64,000 bases of DNA. Origin: Klebsiella grimontii (GTDB lineage Bacteria; Pseudomonadota; Gammaproteobacteria; Enterobacterales; Enterobacteriaceae). The notes below the pieces were generated by a model. That model worked only from the letters and a program-made list of their open reading frames with translations. It ran no database searches and was not told the DNA's origin. A program made the translations under genes and the position numbers. The stretch is from the NCBI RefSeq assembly GCF_900200035.1, contig NZ_FZTC01000045.1, forward strand, positions 85,527-149,526. Reading direction: 5' to 3'. Below are positions 20,081 to 29,976 of this stretch, one piece after another; the first letter of the stretch is position 1, and each line of letters opens with the position of its first letter.

Positions 20081-21844
20081 TTACGCCAGCGTCATCAGGG
20101 TGTCGCCCACGGAGACCGCGTCGCCGGATTTCACCGCGATACCGCGCACGGTCCCGGCCTGCGCGGCGCGGATTTCGGTTTCCATCTTCATGGCTTCGAG
20201 AATCAGCAGCACGTCGCCTTCGGCGACCGTCTGGCCCTCGGTGGCAGTCACCTTCCAGATATTGCCCGCCAGCGGGGCGGTCACCGGGGTGCCTGCGCCT
20301 GCCGGGGCCGGCGCAGCAGCCTGAACGGGCGCCGGCGCAGTCAGCTGGCTGATATCGCCGCCGTCGCTGACCTTCACCACAAAGGCCTGGCCTTCCACTT
20401 CCACGGTGTAGACGCCGGAGGCGGCAGGTTTTACCGGGGCAGCGGCAGGTTTCGCCTCTTCCGCCTGCGGAACCGGCTCAAAGGCCGCCGGGTTGTTGCG
20501 GTTCTCAAGGAACTTCAGGCCGATTTGCGGGAACAGGGCCACGGTCAGTACGTCGTCGATGGCGTTATCGGCAAGCGTGATGCCCTTCTCCTGCGCCTGG
20601 CGCTTCACGTCCGCTTCCAGCGCAGCCAGCTCCGGCTTCAGCAGGTCCGCCGGACGGCAGGTCACCGGGGCGGCCCCCTCCAGCACGCGCGCCTGCAGGG
20701 CGGCATTGACCGGCACCGGGGTGTGGCCGTATTCACCCTTCAGAATGCCCGCCGTTTCTTTAGCGATGGTTTTGTAGCGCTCCCCGGTCAGGACGTTAAG
20801 CACCGCCTGGGTGCCGACAATCTGCGAGGTCGGGGTGACTAAAGGAATAAAGCCGAGGTCCTCGCGCACGCGGGGGATTTCCGCCAGCACCTGGTCGAGT
20901 TTGTCGGCGGCGTTCTGCTGCTTCAGCTGGCCCTCGAGGTTGGTGAGCATCCCGCCCGGCACCTGGGCCACGAGGATACGGCTGTCGGTGCCCTTCAGCT
21001 GGCCTTCAAAGGCGTGGTATTTCCTGCGCACCTCGCGGAAGTAGGCCGCGATGCTCTCCAGCTTCAGGATATCCAGCCCGGTGTCATGTTCCGTTCCGGC
21101 CAGCGTCGCCACCAGCGCCTCGGTGGCCGGGTGGCCGTAGGTGGCGCTCATGGAAGAGATGGCCGTGTCCACGCCGTCCACGCCCGCCTCGATGGCCTTC
21201 AGCAGGGCCATCTCCGCCATCCCGGTGGTGGCATGAGCATGCAGGTGCAGCCTGACGTCATAGCGCTTCTTGATTTCGCTGACCAGTTCATACGCCGCCA
21301 TCGGGGTGAGGATACCGGACATGTCCTTGATGGCGATGGAGTCGACGCCGGTTTCCAGCAGCTGTTCGGTTAAATCGAGCCAGGTCTGCAGGGAGTGGGC
21401 CGGGCTGGTGGTGTAACTCAGAGTCCCCTGGGCGTGCGCCCCGTGGCTGCGCACCGCCCGCAGGGCGGCCTGCATATTGCGCGGGTCGTTCATGGCGTCG
21501 AAGACGCGGAAGACGTCCATGCCGTTTTTGACGGCGCGCTCAACAAAGCGTTCGACCACGTCATCGGCGTAGTGGTGGTAGCCGAGGAGGTTCTGGCCGC
21601 GCAGCAGCATCTGCAGCGGGGTCTTCGGCATGGCCTTTTTCAGCTCGCGCAGGCGGACCCACGGGTCTTCGCCGAGAAAGCGGATGCAGGCGTCGAAGGT
21701 GGCGCCGCCCCAGCACTCGAGGGAGCCGTAGCCCACGTCGTCGAGCTGCGCGGCGACGGGGAGCATATCGTCGAGGCGCAGGCGGGTGGCGAACAGGGAC
21801 TGGTGGGCGTCGCGCAGGACGACATCGGTAATGGCAACGGTCAT
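20081..21844 (-). CDS. oadA: Oxaloacetate decarboxylase alpha subunit (biotin-containing)
   Basis: Cytoplasmic carboxyltransferase: moves the C4 carboxylate of oxaloacetate to biotin, leaving pyruvate. The 587-residue protein has a TIM-barrel carboxyltransferase domain (about 4-280) with the metal-binding HLHAHATTG and [10 protein letters not shown] motifs, an OadA-type helical domain, an Ala/Pro linker ([15 protein letters not shown]) and a biotinyl domain with Lys553 in EAMKMET. It is slightly shorter than the citrate-cluster OadA (about 596). oadG is 15 bases upstream and oadB 12 bases downstream: an oadGAB operon. Confidence 0.96.
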   Translation of the reverse strand: MTVAITDVVLRDAHQSLFATRLRLDDMLPVAAQLDDVGYGSLECWGGATFDACIRFLGEDPWVRLRELKKAMPKTPLQMLLRGQNLLGYHHYADDVVERFVERAVKNGMDVFRVFDAMNDPRNMQAALRAVRSHGAHAQGTLSYTTSPAHSLQTWLDLTEQLLETGVDSIAIKDMSGILTPMAAYELVSEIKKRYDVRLHLHAHATTGMAEMALLKAIEAGVDGVDTAISSMSATYGHPATEALVATLAGTEHDTGLDILKLESIAAYFREVRRKYHAFEGQLKGTDSRILVAQVPGGMLTNLEGQLKQQNAADKLDQVLAEIPRVREDLGFIPLVTPTSQIVGTQAVLNVLTGERYKTIAKETAGILKGEYGHTPVPVNAALQARVLEGAAPVTCRPADLLKPELAALEADVKRQAQEKGITLADNAIDDVLTVALFPQIGLKFLENRNNPAAFEPVPQAEEAKPAAAPVKPAASGVYTVEVEGQAFVVKVSDGGDISQLTAPAPVQAAAPAPAGAGTPVTAPLAGNIWKVTATEGQTVAEGDVLLILEAMKMETEIRAAQAGTVRGIAVKSGDAVSVGDTLMTLA

Positions 21845-21859
21845 GGATTCCTCCGTGAA

Positions 21860-22108
21860 TTAAGGGTTAAGTCGGCGATGGTGGTGGATAGCGGCGGCAA
21901 TCACCGGCTTTAAGCGGGCGAAGTCGTCAGCGGGCGCGGCGGCAGGTGCGGCCTTCGGCGCCGGAGCCGGTTCGGGGAAGAAGCGGTTGACAGCGGCGGA
22001 CATGCCCTGGATGGCGAAAATCAGCACAAACAGAAACGCCAGCACGAACCCCATGCCGAGGAACATCAGGGTGAAGCCTTCACCTAATAGCAGTGCTGCA
22101 TCAGTCAT
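21860..22108 (-). CDS. oadG: Oxaloacetate decarboxylase gamma subunit
   Basis: 82-residue small subunit that anchors OadA to OadB and binds Zn2+ near its C-terminus. One transmembrane helix ([22 protein letters not shown], about 12-33 in two parts) is followed by a Pro/Ala-rich linker and a C-terminal segment with His-rich IHHHRRLNP, consistent with zinc binding. First gene of oadGAB; a 151-bp gap separates it from the dehydratase beta gene upstream. Confidence 0.93.
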   Translation of the reverse strand: MTDAALLLGEGFTLMFLGMGFVLAFLFVLIFAIQGMSAAVNRFFPEPAPAPKAAPAAAPADDFARLKPVIAAAIHHHRRLNP

Positions 22109-22259
22109 AAAATAGCCTTCGAGCAGGAGGCACGATAATGATGTTATTTATAACGAAAATAATAAGGGTGGATTTCCCTGAACCGCCCCGGTCAGAGTCC
22201 CTGTTTATTATCGCAATAAACGTATCGCCATCATTATCGTGCAATTCATATAACCCAGA

Positions 22260-22877
22260 TTATTTGATAAAGCTTACGTGCTGGCATATTTCATCAGCGA
22301 CGATCTCTTTACGCTGGTTAAAAATAATTTTGTTCTGTTCGAACAGGTTATTTCCATGGGTATCAATGGAAACGATTAACGGGCCAAACTCTTTTACCCG
22401 ACATACCCATAGCGTTTCCGGCATTCCCAGATCGCGCCACTGCGCATCTTCGATCTCTTCCACGCACACCGCGGCCACTACCGCGCAGCCGGCCGGGAAT
22501 ACGCAGTGCAGCGCTTTATGCTCCGCGCAGCCCTCTTCGGTGCCTTTCCCCATGCCGCCTTTCCCAACGATTAATTTCACGCCGGTATGCGCAATAAATT
22601 CTTTTTCGAATTTTTCCATGCGCATGCTGGTGGTTGGCCCAACGGAGACCATTTCAAATTTATCGTCTTCGCCTTTAATTGGGCGGACAATTGGGCCAGC
22701 GTGTAAAATAGCGCCGCCGCGAACATCTACAGGTAATTCGCGCCCACCTTCAATTAATCGACGGTGCGCCACATCACGACAGGTAACAATATGACCGTTG
22801 AGATAAATAATATCGCCCGCTTTAATATCGGCTAAATCTTCATCTTTAATTGGCGTAGTCAGGATTTTTTTCGTCAT
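22260..22877 (-). CDS. Tartrate dehydratase beta subunit (TtdB-like)
   Basis: 205 residues, clearly homologous to E. coli TtdB, the C-terminal half of class I fumarate hydratase/tartrate dehydratase. Visible signatures are [48 protein letters not shown] and [16 protein letters not shown]. With the alpha subunit it should dehydrate a tartrate isomer to oxaloacetate. In Salmonella the equivalent locus next to oadGAB is reported to use D-tartrate, while E. coli TtdAB uses L-tartrate, so stereospecificity is not settled. Its start overlaps the alpha-subunit stop by one base. Confidence 0.9.
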   Translation of the reverse strand: MTKKILTTPIKDEDLADIKAGDIIYLNGHIVTCRDVAHRRLIEGGRELPVDVRGGAILHAGPIVRPIKGEDDKFEMVSVGPTTSMRMEKFEKEFIAHTGVKLIVGKGGMGKGTEEGCAEHKALHCVFPAGCAVVAAVCVEEIEDAQWRDLGMPETLWVCRVKEFGPLIVSIDTHGNNLFEQNKIIFNQRKEIVADEICQHVSFIK

Positions 22878-23776
22878 CAGAAATTCACTCCGCTGTGAGA
22901 CGTAATGGTGTAGTTCAGGTCTTTATCAAAAACGATATGTCCTTTCCGGTGCGACCAGCAGCCGACGTTCACCGCCACACCGATGGTGGAGGGATGGCGC
23001 GCGGTGTTTTCAATATTCACGCCCATGACGGAGGTATTACCGGACATCCCCTGCGGCCCAAGGCCAATTTTGTTAATGCCGTCTTCCAGCATTTTCTCCA
23101 GCGAAGCCGCACGCTCATTCTCATTGTGCGAACCGATCGGACGCATCAGCGCTTTTTTCGATAGCAGCGCCGCCGTTTCAACAGAGGTCGCCACGCCCAC
23201 GCCAACCAGTAGCGGCGGACAGGCGTTAAGGCCGTAGCTGGTCATCACATCCAGCACAAAGCGGGTTACGCCTTCATAACCTGCGCCCGGCATCAGCACC
23301 ATCGCTTTCCCCGGCAGAGAACAGCCGCCGCCCGCCATATAGGTGTAAATGCTGCACTGGTCAGAATTGGGAACGATCTCCCAGAATACCGTCGGCGTAC
23401 CTTTACCCACGTTTTTACCGGTATTGTATTCATCAAAAGTCTCAACGCTGTTGTGGCGCAGCGGGGAATCCACGGTCGCTTTGATCACCGCTTCACGCAG
23501 CAGCGCTTCCAGTTCGCCGATCAGCGGGAAGTTGGCCCCGCACTCCACCAGAAACTGAATCACGCCGGTATCCTGGCAGGAAGGGCGATCCAGTTCTTTT
23601 GCCAGACGCTGGTTCTCAATCATGGTCGTAAAGATGACGTCGGCCAGTTTACTGGTCTCTTTTTTATGCAAATCTTCCAGTTTTGCGGTGACGTCATCAG
23701 GCAAGACTTTGCCGGTGTACCCCACAAATTTGGCCATAATATTGGTCATATGGGATATCTGTTCACTTTTGCTCAT
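22877..23776 (-). CDS. Tartrate dehydratase alpha subunit (TtdA-like, 4Fe-4S)
   Basis: 299-residue N-terminal half of an iron-sulfur class I hydratase. Segments [49 protein letters not shown] and [19 protein letters not shown] place cluster cysteines (in SCQDTG and later) where the family has them. Oxygen-labile clusters fit an anaerobic pathway. It precedes the beta subunit with a TGATG overlap, so the two are translationally coupled, and a transporter gene lies 32 bases upstream. Confidence 0.9.
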   Translation of the reverse strand: MSKSEQISHMTNIMAKFVGYTGKVLPDDVTAKLEDLHKKETSKLADVIFTTMIENQRLAKELDRPSCQDTGVIQFLVECGANFPLIGELEALLREAVIKATVDSPLRHNSVETFDEYNTGKNVGKGTPTVFWEIVPNSDQCSIYTYMAGGGCSLPGKAMVLMPGAGYEGVTRFVLDVMTSYGLNACPPLLVGVGVATSVETAALLSKKALMRPIGSHNENERAASLEKMLEDGINKIGLGPQGMSGNTSVMGVNIENTARHPSTIGVAVNVGCWSHRKGHIVFDKDLNYTITSHSGVNF

Positions 23777-23808
23777 AAAGGCTCCTTAGTCAGGACAGCT
23801 TCCGTTCA

Positions 23809-25077
23809 TTACGGATGAAAAGGGAAAAGGATTGGCAGCAGAATCAGGCTGACAATGGTGGAAACGATAATCAGTGGGATGCCGGATTTGGCGTAGTCAA
23901 CAAACTTATAGCCGCCTGCCGACAGCACCATCATGTTGGCAGGCATACCGATTGGCGTGGCGTAGGCGCAAGAGCTGCCGATCACCGTCGCCATCAGCAC
24001 CGCGCGAGGGTCGGCGCCCATGCCCGCCGCAATCGACAGGCTCACCGGTACCAGCAGCGCGACGGTGGCGGTGTTGGACATGAAATTAGTCATAACGACG
24101 GACAGCGCAAAGACCACCACCAGCAGCATAAAAGGCGAAGAGTTTTGCCCCAGCAGGCCAATCACGTGATCCGCCACCAGTTTTCCCGCCCCGGTCATTT
24201 CCAGCGCTTTCGCCAGCGCCAGAGTGCCGCCGAAGATAAAAATAGTTTGTGAATCAATGGCTTTATAAGCCTGCTTTTCTGTAAGCACGCCGGTAACCAC
24301 CAGCACCAGCGCGCCGATACAGCCCGCTACCGCAAGACTCACACCGGTCTGCTTTTCGAAAATCATGCCGAGGATCGTGGCGATCAGAACAAGCAAAGAG
24401 AGGATCTGCTTCCAGCGCGGAACGTGGCTGTAATCGCGCTGTTGGCCGATGCTGCCAACTTCCCCACTATTCGGGTGGTTGGGCAGGAATTTATAGCCGA
24501 TGGTCAGAAAGTAAATCATGCCACAAACCAGCATCGGTAAACCCACTTTGGCATATTCAAAAAAGCCAAAACCGCTGCCAATGTTCTGCAAGGCTGATTG
24601 CGCAATCAGGTTGCCCGGCGCGCCAATCAACGACAGGTTACCGCCGAGCGCGGCGGCGAAAACCAGCGGCATCAGCAGTCGGGAACGGGCAAAGCCTGAT
24701 TTCGCCGCCACGCCGATAACGACCGGGATCAGGACGGCTGCGGTACCGGTATTGGAGAGGAAACCGGACATCACGCCAACCACGACCATAATGGTAAAAA
24801 TCAGCTGCTTTTCCGTTTTAGCGAAGCGCGTAATCACGCCCCCCACTTTATTCGCCATCCCGGTTTCAAATAGCGCCCCGCCGACGATAAACATGGCGAC
24901 GAAGAGAATGACGTTGGTGTCGATAAAGCCGGCGAAAGCCTGCTTGAGATTGAGGACGCCGGTGAGAACCAGCGCGACGCAAACCACCATAGACGTGACC
25001 GCGAGCGGTATTTTTTCCCACACAAACATGGCGATAGCAAACGCCAGCAAACATAGAGTAATGGTAATCGGTTCCAT
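23809..25077 (-). CDS. Ion-transporter-superfamily anion transporter, probable tartrate uptake
   Basis: 422-residue membrane protein with about eleven hydrophobic helices. GVMSGFLSNTGTAAVLIP (about 109-126) and VVMTNFMSNTATVALLVP (about 327-344) form the paired SNT motifs that bind Na+ and anion in DASS/SLC13-type carriers. It heads the ttdAB-like genes; in Salmonella the gene at this place is needed for D-tartrate fermentation, and loss of its ATG start is the known dTa-negative variant. Here the ATG (MEPITITL) is intact. An in-frame start 69 bases further upstream is judged unlikely. Transport of tartrate is inferred from position. Confidence 0.82.
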   Translation of the reverse strand: MEPITITLCLLAFAIAMFVWEKIPLAVTSMVVCVALVLTGVLNLKQAFAGFIDTNVILFVAMFIVGGALFETGMANKVGGVITRFAKTEKQLIFTIMVVVGVMSGFLSNTGTAAVLIPVVIGVAAKSGFARSRLLMPLVFAAALGGNLSLIGAPGNLIAQSALQNIGSGFGFFEYAKVGLPMLVCGMIYFLTIGYKFLPNHPNSGEVGSIGQQRDYSHVPRWKQILSLLVLIATILGMIFEKQTGVSLAVAGCIGALVLVVTGVLTEKQAYKAIDSQTIFIFGGTLALAKALEMTGAGKLVADHVIGLLGQNSSPFMLLVVVFALSVVMTNFMSNTATVALLVPVSLSIAAGMGADPRAVLMATVIGSSCAYATPIGMPANMMVLSAGGYKFVDYAKSGIPLIIVSTIVSLILLPILFPFHP

Positions 25078-25287
25078 ATTTATAATTATCCCATCAATGA
25101 TATATGATATTGTATCCAATATTGACGAGAGGGAAATTATTCCCATGCAAAGAGTAAGTCAATGCGTTTTTCACGAAAGCGTCAGGATTGAGATCTTTAT
25201 CAAAATCTCGCAAAAGCAGTAACTTAGAGAAATTAATTTATGGAGTGAATAGGTAAGACGCCTGCAACGATCGTGCAGGCGGTGAGG

Positions 25288-25953
25288 TCAGGCCGAGGGC
25301 TCGCCGACGTAGCGCGTCAGCATATTCTCCATCGAACGGATGATATGCTCGCGCATTCGCTGACGGGCCAGCGCTTCATTATGCTGCTCCAGGGCCTGTA
25401 AAATCCCTTTATGCTCGCGTATGGAAATGATCGCATACTCCTCCTCGGTGACCTTATGCCCCATCGAGAGCCCGTTCCACATATTGCTGAGCAGCAGCTT
25501 CATTTTGCCGTTTCCGGCCGCATTCCATATCTCCATATGAAAAGCCTGATTGAGGTCAGAATATTCAGCTGAGTTATTTTGCGCCAGCGCTTTTTCCGCA
25601 GCGTAATGGACTTCGGCAATGCGCGAAATGTCCGTCCCAGGGCGAGAAGCTTTAGCGACCGCTTCACTCTCCAGCAGCGCGCGAATCTCGTAATGCTCGC
25701 GAATCGTTTGTTCGTTAATCCCCAGCACAACCGCCCCTTTATTGGGGCGGACTTTAATCAGCCCATCCGCAGCCAGTATCTGAAATGCTTCACGCACGGG
25801 CATACTGGATACGCCAACCATGCTGGCGATCCCTTCAAGGGTAATTTCTTGCCCTTCAACTAAATCTCGCGACAGTATCGCTTTACGTAATACTGCCGCG
25901 ACCTGCTCTTTCGCTGAAAGAAGCTTAATTTTCCCTAATCGAGGCTTCTGCAC
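25288..25953 (-). CDS. GntR-family (FCD) transcriptional regulator, tartrate cluster
   Basis: 221 residues: an N-terminal winged helix-turn-helix (AKEQVAAVLRKAILSRDLVEG ... ASMVGVSSMPVREAFQIL, about 14-60) and a C-terminal FCD ligand domain whose Asp/His pattern (EYSDLNQAFHMEIW) would bind a metal and carboxylate ligand. It likely controls the tartrate genes downstream. It uses a GTG start with GAAGGA upstream, and its start lies inside the end of the other GntR gene by 29 bases, so the two are probably co-translated. Confidence 0.85.
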   Translation of the reverse strand: MQKPRLGKIKLLSAKEQVAAVLRKAILSRDLVEGQEITLEGIASMVGVSSMPVREAFQILAADGLIKVRPNKGAVVLGINEQTIREHYEIRALLESEAVAKASRPGTDISRIAEVHYAAEKALAQNNSAEYSDLNQAFHMEIWNAAGNGKMKLLLSNMWNGLSMGHKVTEEEYAIISIREHKGILQALEQHNEALARQRMREHIIRSMENMLTRYVGEPSA

Positions 25954-26569
25954 TTTCCCAATCCTTCATGTGTTGACGCATTATTTCTGCCAGAGAGAGG
26001 AAATAACGCTGCGTTTCCTGCGCGATCTCGGCGCGATCGCCTTGTTGGATAGCATCCATCAGAGAACTGAGTATTTGCGCCGACTCCTGATTATCCTCTT
26101 TCAGATACAGAATGACATAGCCGATATAACCATCTAAAAACTGCTGATAAATCTTTTCCAGATAGCGGTTATCAATATAAGAAATGAGCGCCTGATGAAA
26201 CGCCAGCTCCCGTATCCTCTCACCGGGATGCCCCAGCTCTCGCGCTCTGGTAGCCAGCGACTCGCCTGCTGCCGCGGGCACCAGTGAAAAAAGCGCTGTT
26301 GCCATCGCCGCAATGGCCTGGAAAATGTGGCTGACGTGGTCAGGCTCCAGCCGTGAGACCTGCATATGGCGGTTTGGCAAGCGCACCAGAAACCCTTCCT
26401 GCTCCAGGGCCTGTAACGCTTCACGAACCGGCATACGAGAAAGCCCCAGCTGTTCCGCAATACTCTCCTGCGCGAGCTCATCCCCCGGTTTCATACTGCC
26501 GGAAAGGATCTCGTAACGGATCATTTGAGTAATGTGGTCCCTGGTCTGCTTTCTTTCAATTTTTTTCAC
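25925..26569 (-). CDS. GntR-family (FCD) transcriptional regulator, tartrate cluster
   Basis: 214 residues with the same architecture as its downstream neighbour: wHTH (TRDHITQMIRYEILSG ... AEQLGLSRMPVREALQALEQ, about 8-57) and an FCD domain. The DNA-recognition helix SRMPVREALQ is almost the same as SSMPVREAFQ in the neighbour, so both may read related operators. Two paralogous regulators in tandem is also the arrangement remembered for the Salmonella locus. Begins about 90 bases downstream of the mdh terminator hairpin. Confidence 0.85.
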   Translation of the reverse strand: MKKIERKQTRDHITQMIRYEILSGSMKPGDELAQESIAEQLGLSRMPVREALQALEQEGFLVRLPNRHMQVSRLEPDHVSHIFQAIAAMATALFSLVPAAAGESLATRARELGHPGERIRELAFHQALISYIDNRYLEKIYQQFLDGYIGYVILYLKEDNQESAQILSSLMDAIQQGDRAEIAQETQRYFLSLAEIMRQHMKDWESAEASIREN

Positions 26570-26654
26570 GACGTCCTCGTTTGTTGCCGCTCAAGACGCG
26601 GGGAGTTTAGCAGATTTACCAGCAGGTTGAGTCATTCCGGGGCGGGAGAAAGGC

Positions 26655-26688
26655 ATAAAAAAGCCGGAACCCAGGCTCCGGCTTCTCT
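26655..26688 (-). terminator. mdh terminator
   Basis: AAGCCGGA (26661-26668) pairs with TCCGGCTT (26677-26684) around an 8-base loop; T-rich tails lie on both sides, so it may be bidirectional. It separates mdh from the tartrate regulators. Confidence 0.85.
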
Positions 26689-26700
26689 TTTTATGAAACG

Positions 26701-28522
<1,822 letters not shown>

Positions 28523-28876
28523 TGCCCTTCCCTCTGGTTAACGCCAGAGGATATTCCTTCAAAAAATTATCATTTCTTTAACATTTTGTGTGTTTTTCCG
28601 CTTCTACACATTCATTTACGTGATGAAACCGGCTTAAGCGCACAAAAGATCAAATACATATAACTTAATGATTTTATTAATTATTATTGCCTATCCTGGC
28701 GAAATTGTGACATTTCTAATTCTTATACGTTATAAAAAAGACATTTCTTTGTGATTATTTACATGAAAAACAATTAGCAAGGTATTAATATTTTCAGTGA
28801 TTAGTGTATACTTGATTTTGTGATGAGGGTCACGAAACAAAGACCCCCAACAAAAAGATTCGACGAGGTGAACATC
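28523..28876. other. argR-yhcN intergenic region (354 bp)
   Basis: Begins with a hairpin CCTCTGG-N6-CCAGAGG (28531-28550) that probably ends argR transcripts. The middle (28560-28800) is very AT-rich. Near the right end are a -10-like TATACT (28807-28812) and a CRP-like palindrome (28819-28834) ahead of yhcN. No gene seen. Confidence 0.6.
28807..28834 (+). promoter_or_regulatory. yhcN promoter -10 and CRP-like site
   Basis: TATACT at 28807-28812 is a good -10; no clear -35 stands 17 bases upstream. TGTGA-N6-TCACG at 28819-28834 fits the CRP pattern and would cover the transcription start, a position more typical of repression. Inferred. Confidence 0.45.
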
Positions 28877-29140
28877 ATGAAAATCAAAACCACTGTAGCA
28901 GCATTAAGCATCCTTTCCGTTCTGTCTTTCGGCGCCTTCGCCGCTGACTCCATTAACAGCGAACAGGCTCAAGGCCGTCAGGCAATCGGCACCGTTTCCG
29001 TCGGCGCGGTAAGTTCTTCCCCGATGGATATGCACGAAATGCTGAACAAGAAAGCGCAAGAAGAAGGTGCTTCCTCTTATCGCATTATCGAAGCACGTAC
29101 CGGTGACCACTGGCACGCTACGGCTGAACTGTATAAATAA
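28877..29140 (+). CDS. yhcN: YhcN, secreted DUF1471/BhsA-McbA family stress protein
   Basis: 87-residue small periplasmic protein. Signal peptide about 1-22 (MKIKTTVAALSILSVLSFGA then FAAD cleavage region). The mature part carries the DUF1471 fold: GTVSVGAVSSSPMDMHEMLNKKAQEEGASSYRIIEAR and ends WHATAELYK. E. coli YhcN responds to peroxide and cytoplasmic acid stress. Start MKIKTT is by homology with GAGGTG upstream; an upstream in-frame ATG at 28820 is rejected because it would precede the signal peptide. A paralogue follows after 103 bases. Confidence 0.93.
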   Translation: MKIKTTVAALSILSVLSFGAFAADSINSEQAQGRQAIGTVSVGAVSSSPMDMHEMLNKKAQEEGASSYRIIEARTGDHWHATAELYK

Positions 29141-29243
29141 GATTTAACGATTGTCGGTCATTAACTGAAACAGAATCTCTCCAGCGGCCTCAGGTTCATT
29201 AAAACCTTCCGCCGCTGCAAATAATAAGGTTGGAGAAAAAATT

Positions 29244-29510
29244 ATGAAAAGCGCAATTATCATCGCATCCCTGGGTCTGGCTTCCGTTCTCTCTTTCGGC
29301 GCAAACGCCGCCGTTAATCAAGTGAACGCTGAACAGGCGCAAAATCTGCAGTCCATGGGCACCGTTTCCGTTTCTCAGGTAGGCAGCGCGCCGATGGATA
29401 TGCGCCAGGAACTGGCGGCTAAAGCTGAAAAAGAAGGCGCCAGCAGCTACCGTATTATTGAAGCCCGTACCGGCGATAACTGGCACGCTACGGCTGAGCT
29501 GTACAAATAA
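29244..29510 (+). CDS. Second YhcN-type DUF1471 protein (tandem paralogue)
   Basis: 88 residues with signal peptide (MKSAIIIASLGLASVLSFGANAA) and a mature domain close to YhcN. The last 20 or so residues differ from YhcN only in one position (GDNWHATAELYK against GDHWHATAELYK), while the N-terminal mature region is more divergent (AVNQVNAEQAQNLQSMGTVSV). RBS AAGGTTGGAG lies just upstream. It probably shares the yhcN transcript and ends at a strong terminator. Not present next to yhcN in E. coli as remembered. Confidence 0.9.
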   Translation: MKSAIIIASLGLASVLSFGANAAVNQVNAEQAQNLQSMGTVSVSQVGSAPMDMRQELAAKAEKEGASSYRIIEARTGDNWHATAELYK

Positions 29511-29536
29511 ACCCTCGTCGTCTTATCCGACGACTT

Positions 29537-29562
29537 GCCCCCGCTCTGTCGGGGGCTTTTTT
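29537..29562 (+). terminator. yhcN-pair terminator
   Basis: GCCCCCG-N6-CGGGGGC (29537-29556) followed by TTTTTT; overlaps the yhcO stop codon on the other strand. Confidence 0.9.
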
Positions 29563-29836
29563 ATGGCTGCCGCACATTAAAACGAAGCTCCCCTTCCAGC
29601 TCTTCTTCCGCCTCATCAAATAGCAATATTATCGCGCCAAAGCGCCGTCGCTGATTATCGCTTAAATGAATAAACTCAATCTCCAGCGGCAGAGGCAGTA
29701 GCCCGGCGGTCACCGCTTCCCACAGCGAATCAAGGTTGTTCACCTTCTCACGCGTTAAGCCAAAGGTACGTGAAAACTCACGATAAAAATCCTGCTGTTC
29801 AGCTATTTCATCAAAATCAAAGGTATAGGTAGCCAT
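29561..29836 (-). CDS. yhcO: YhcO, barstar-family protein
   Basis: 91 residues, similar to E. coli YhcO (90) and to barstar, the RNase inhibitor. The segment [20 protein letters not shown] followed by [22 protein letters not shown] is the family core, with the Asp/Glu-rich helix that in barstar plugs the RNase active site. No partner RNase gene is nearby. Start placed at [10 protein letters not shown]; earlier in-frame starts add six residues without support. Confidence 0.9.
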   Translation of the reverse strand: MATYTFDFDEIAEQQDFYREFSRTFGLTREKVNNLDSLWEAVTAGLLPLPLEIEFIHLSDNQRRRFGAIILLFDEAEEELEGELRFNVRQP

Positions 29837-29941
29837 TGCCCGCATCCTGTCCACACCTGCAACTTTTCATAGCCCGGTCATCCCGGCGTGTAGTTCCACT
29901 CTGACGGTGGAATTCATACTCAGACAATTAAGTATAGCGAT

Positions 29942-29969
29942 AAAAAAACCGACGCTTCAGGCGTCGGTT
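29942..29969 (-). terminator. aaeXAB terminator
   Basis: AACCGACGC (29947-29955) pairs with GCGTCGGTT (29961-29969); on the minus strand a 7-T run follows. Eight bases past the aaeB stop. Confidence 0.9.
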
Positions 29970-29976
29970 CTGGCGG

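Noticed and set aside
25188..25203. FNR-like site TTGAG...ATCAA upstream of the tartrate transporter
   Set aside because: The half-sites are spaced six bases apart rather than four as FNR requires, and the first half is imperfect; not enough to call despite the anaerobic context.
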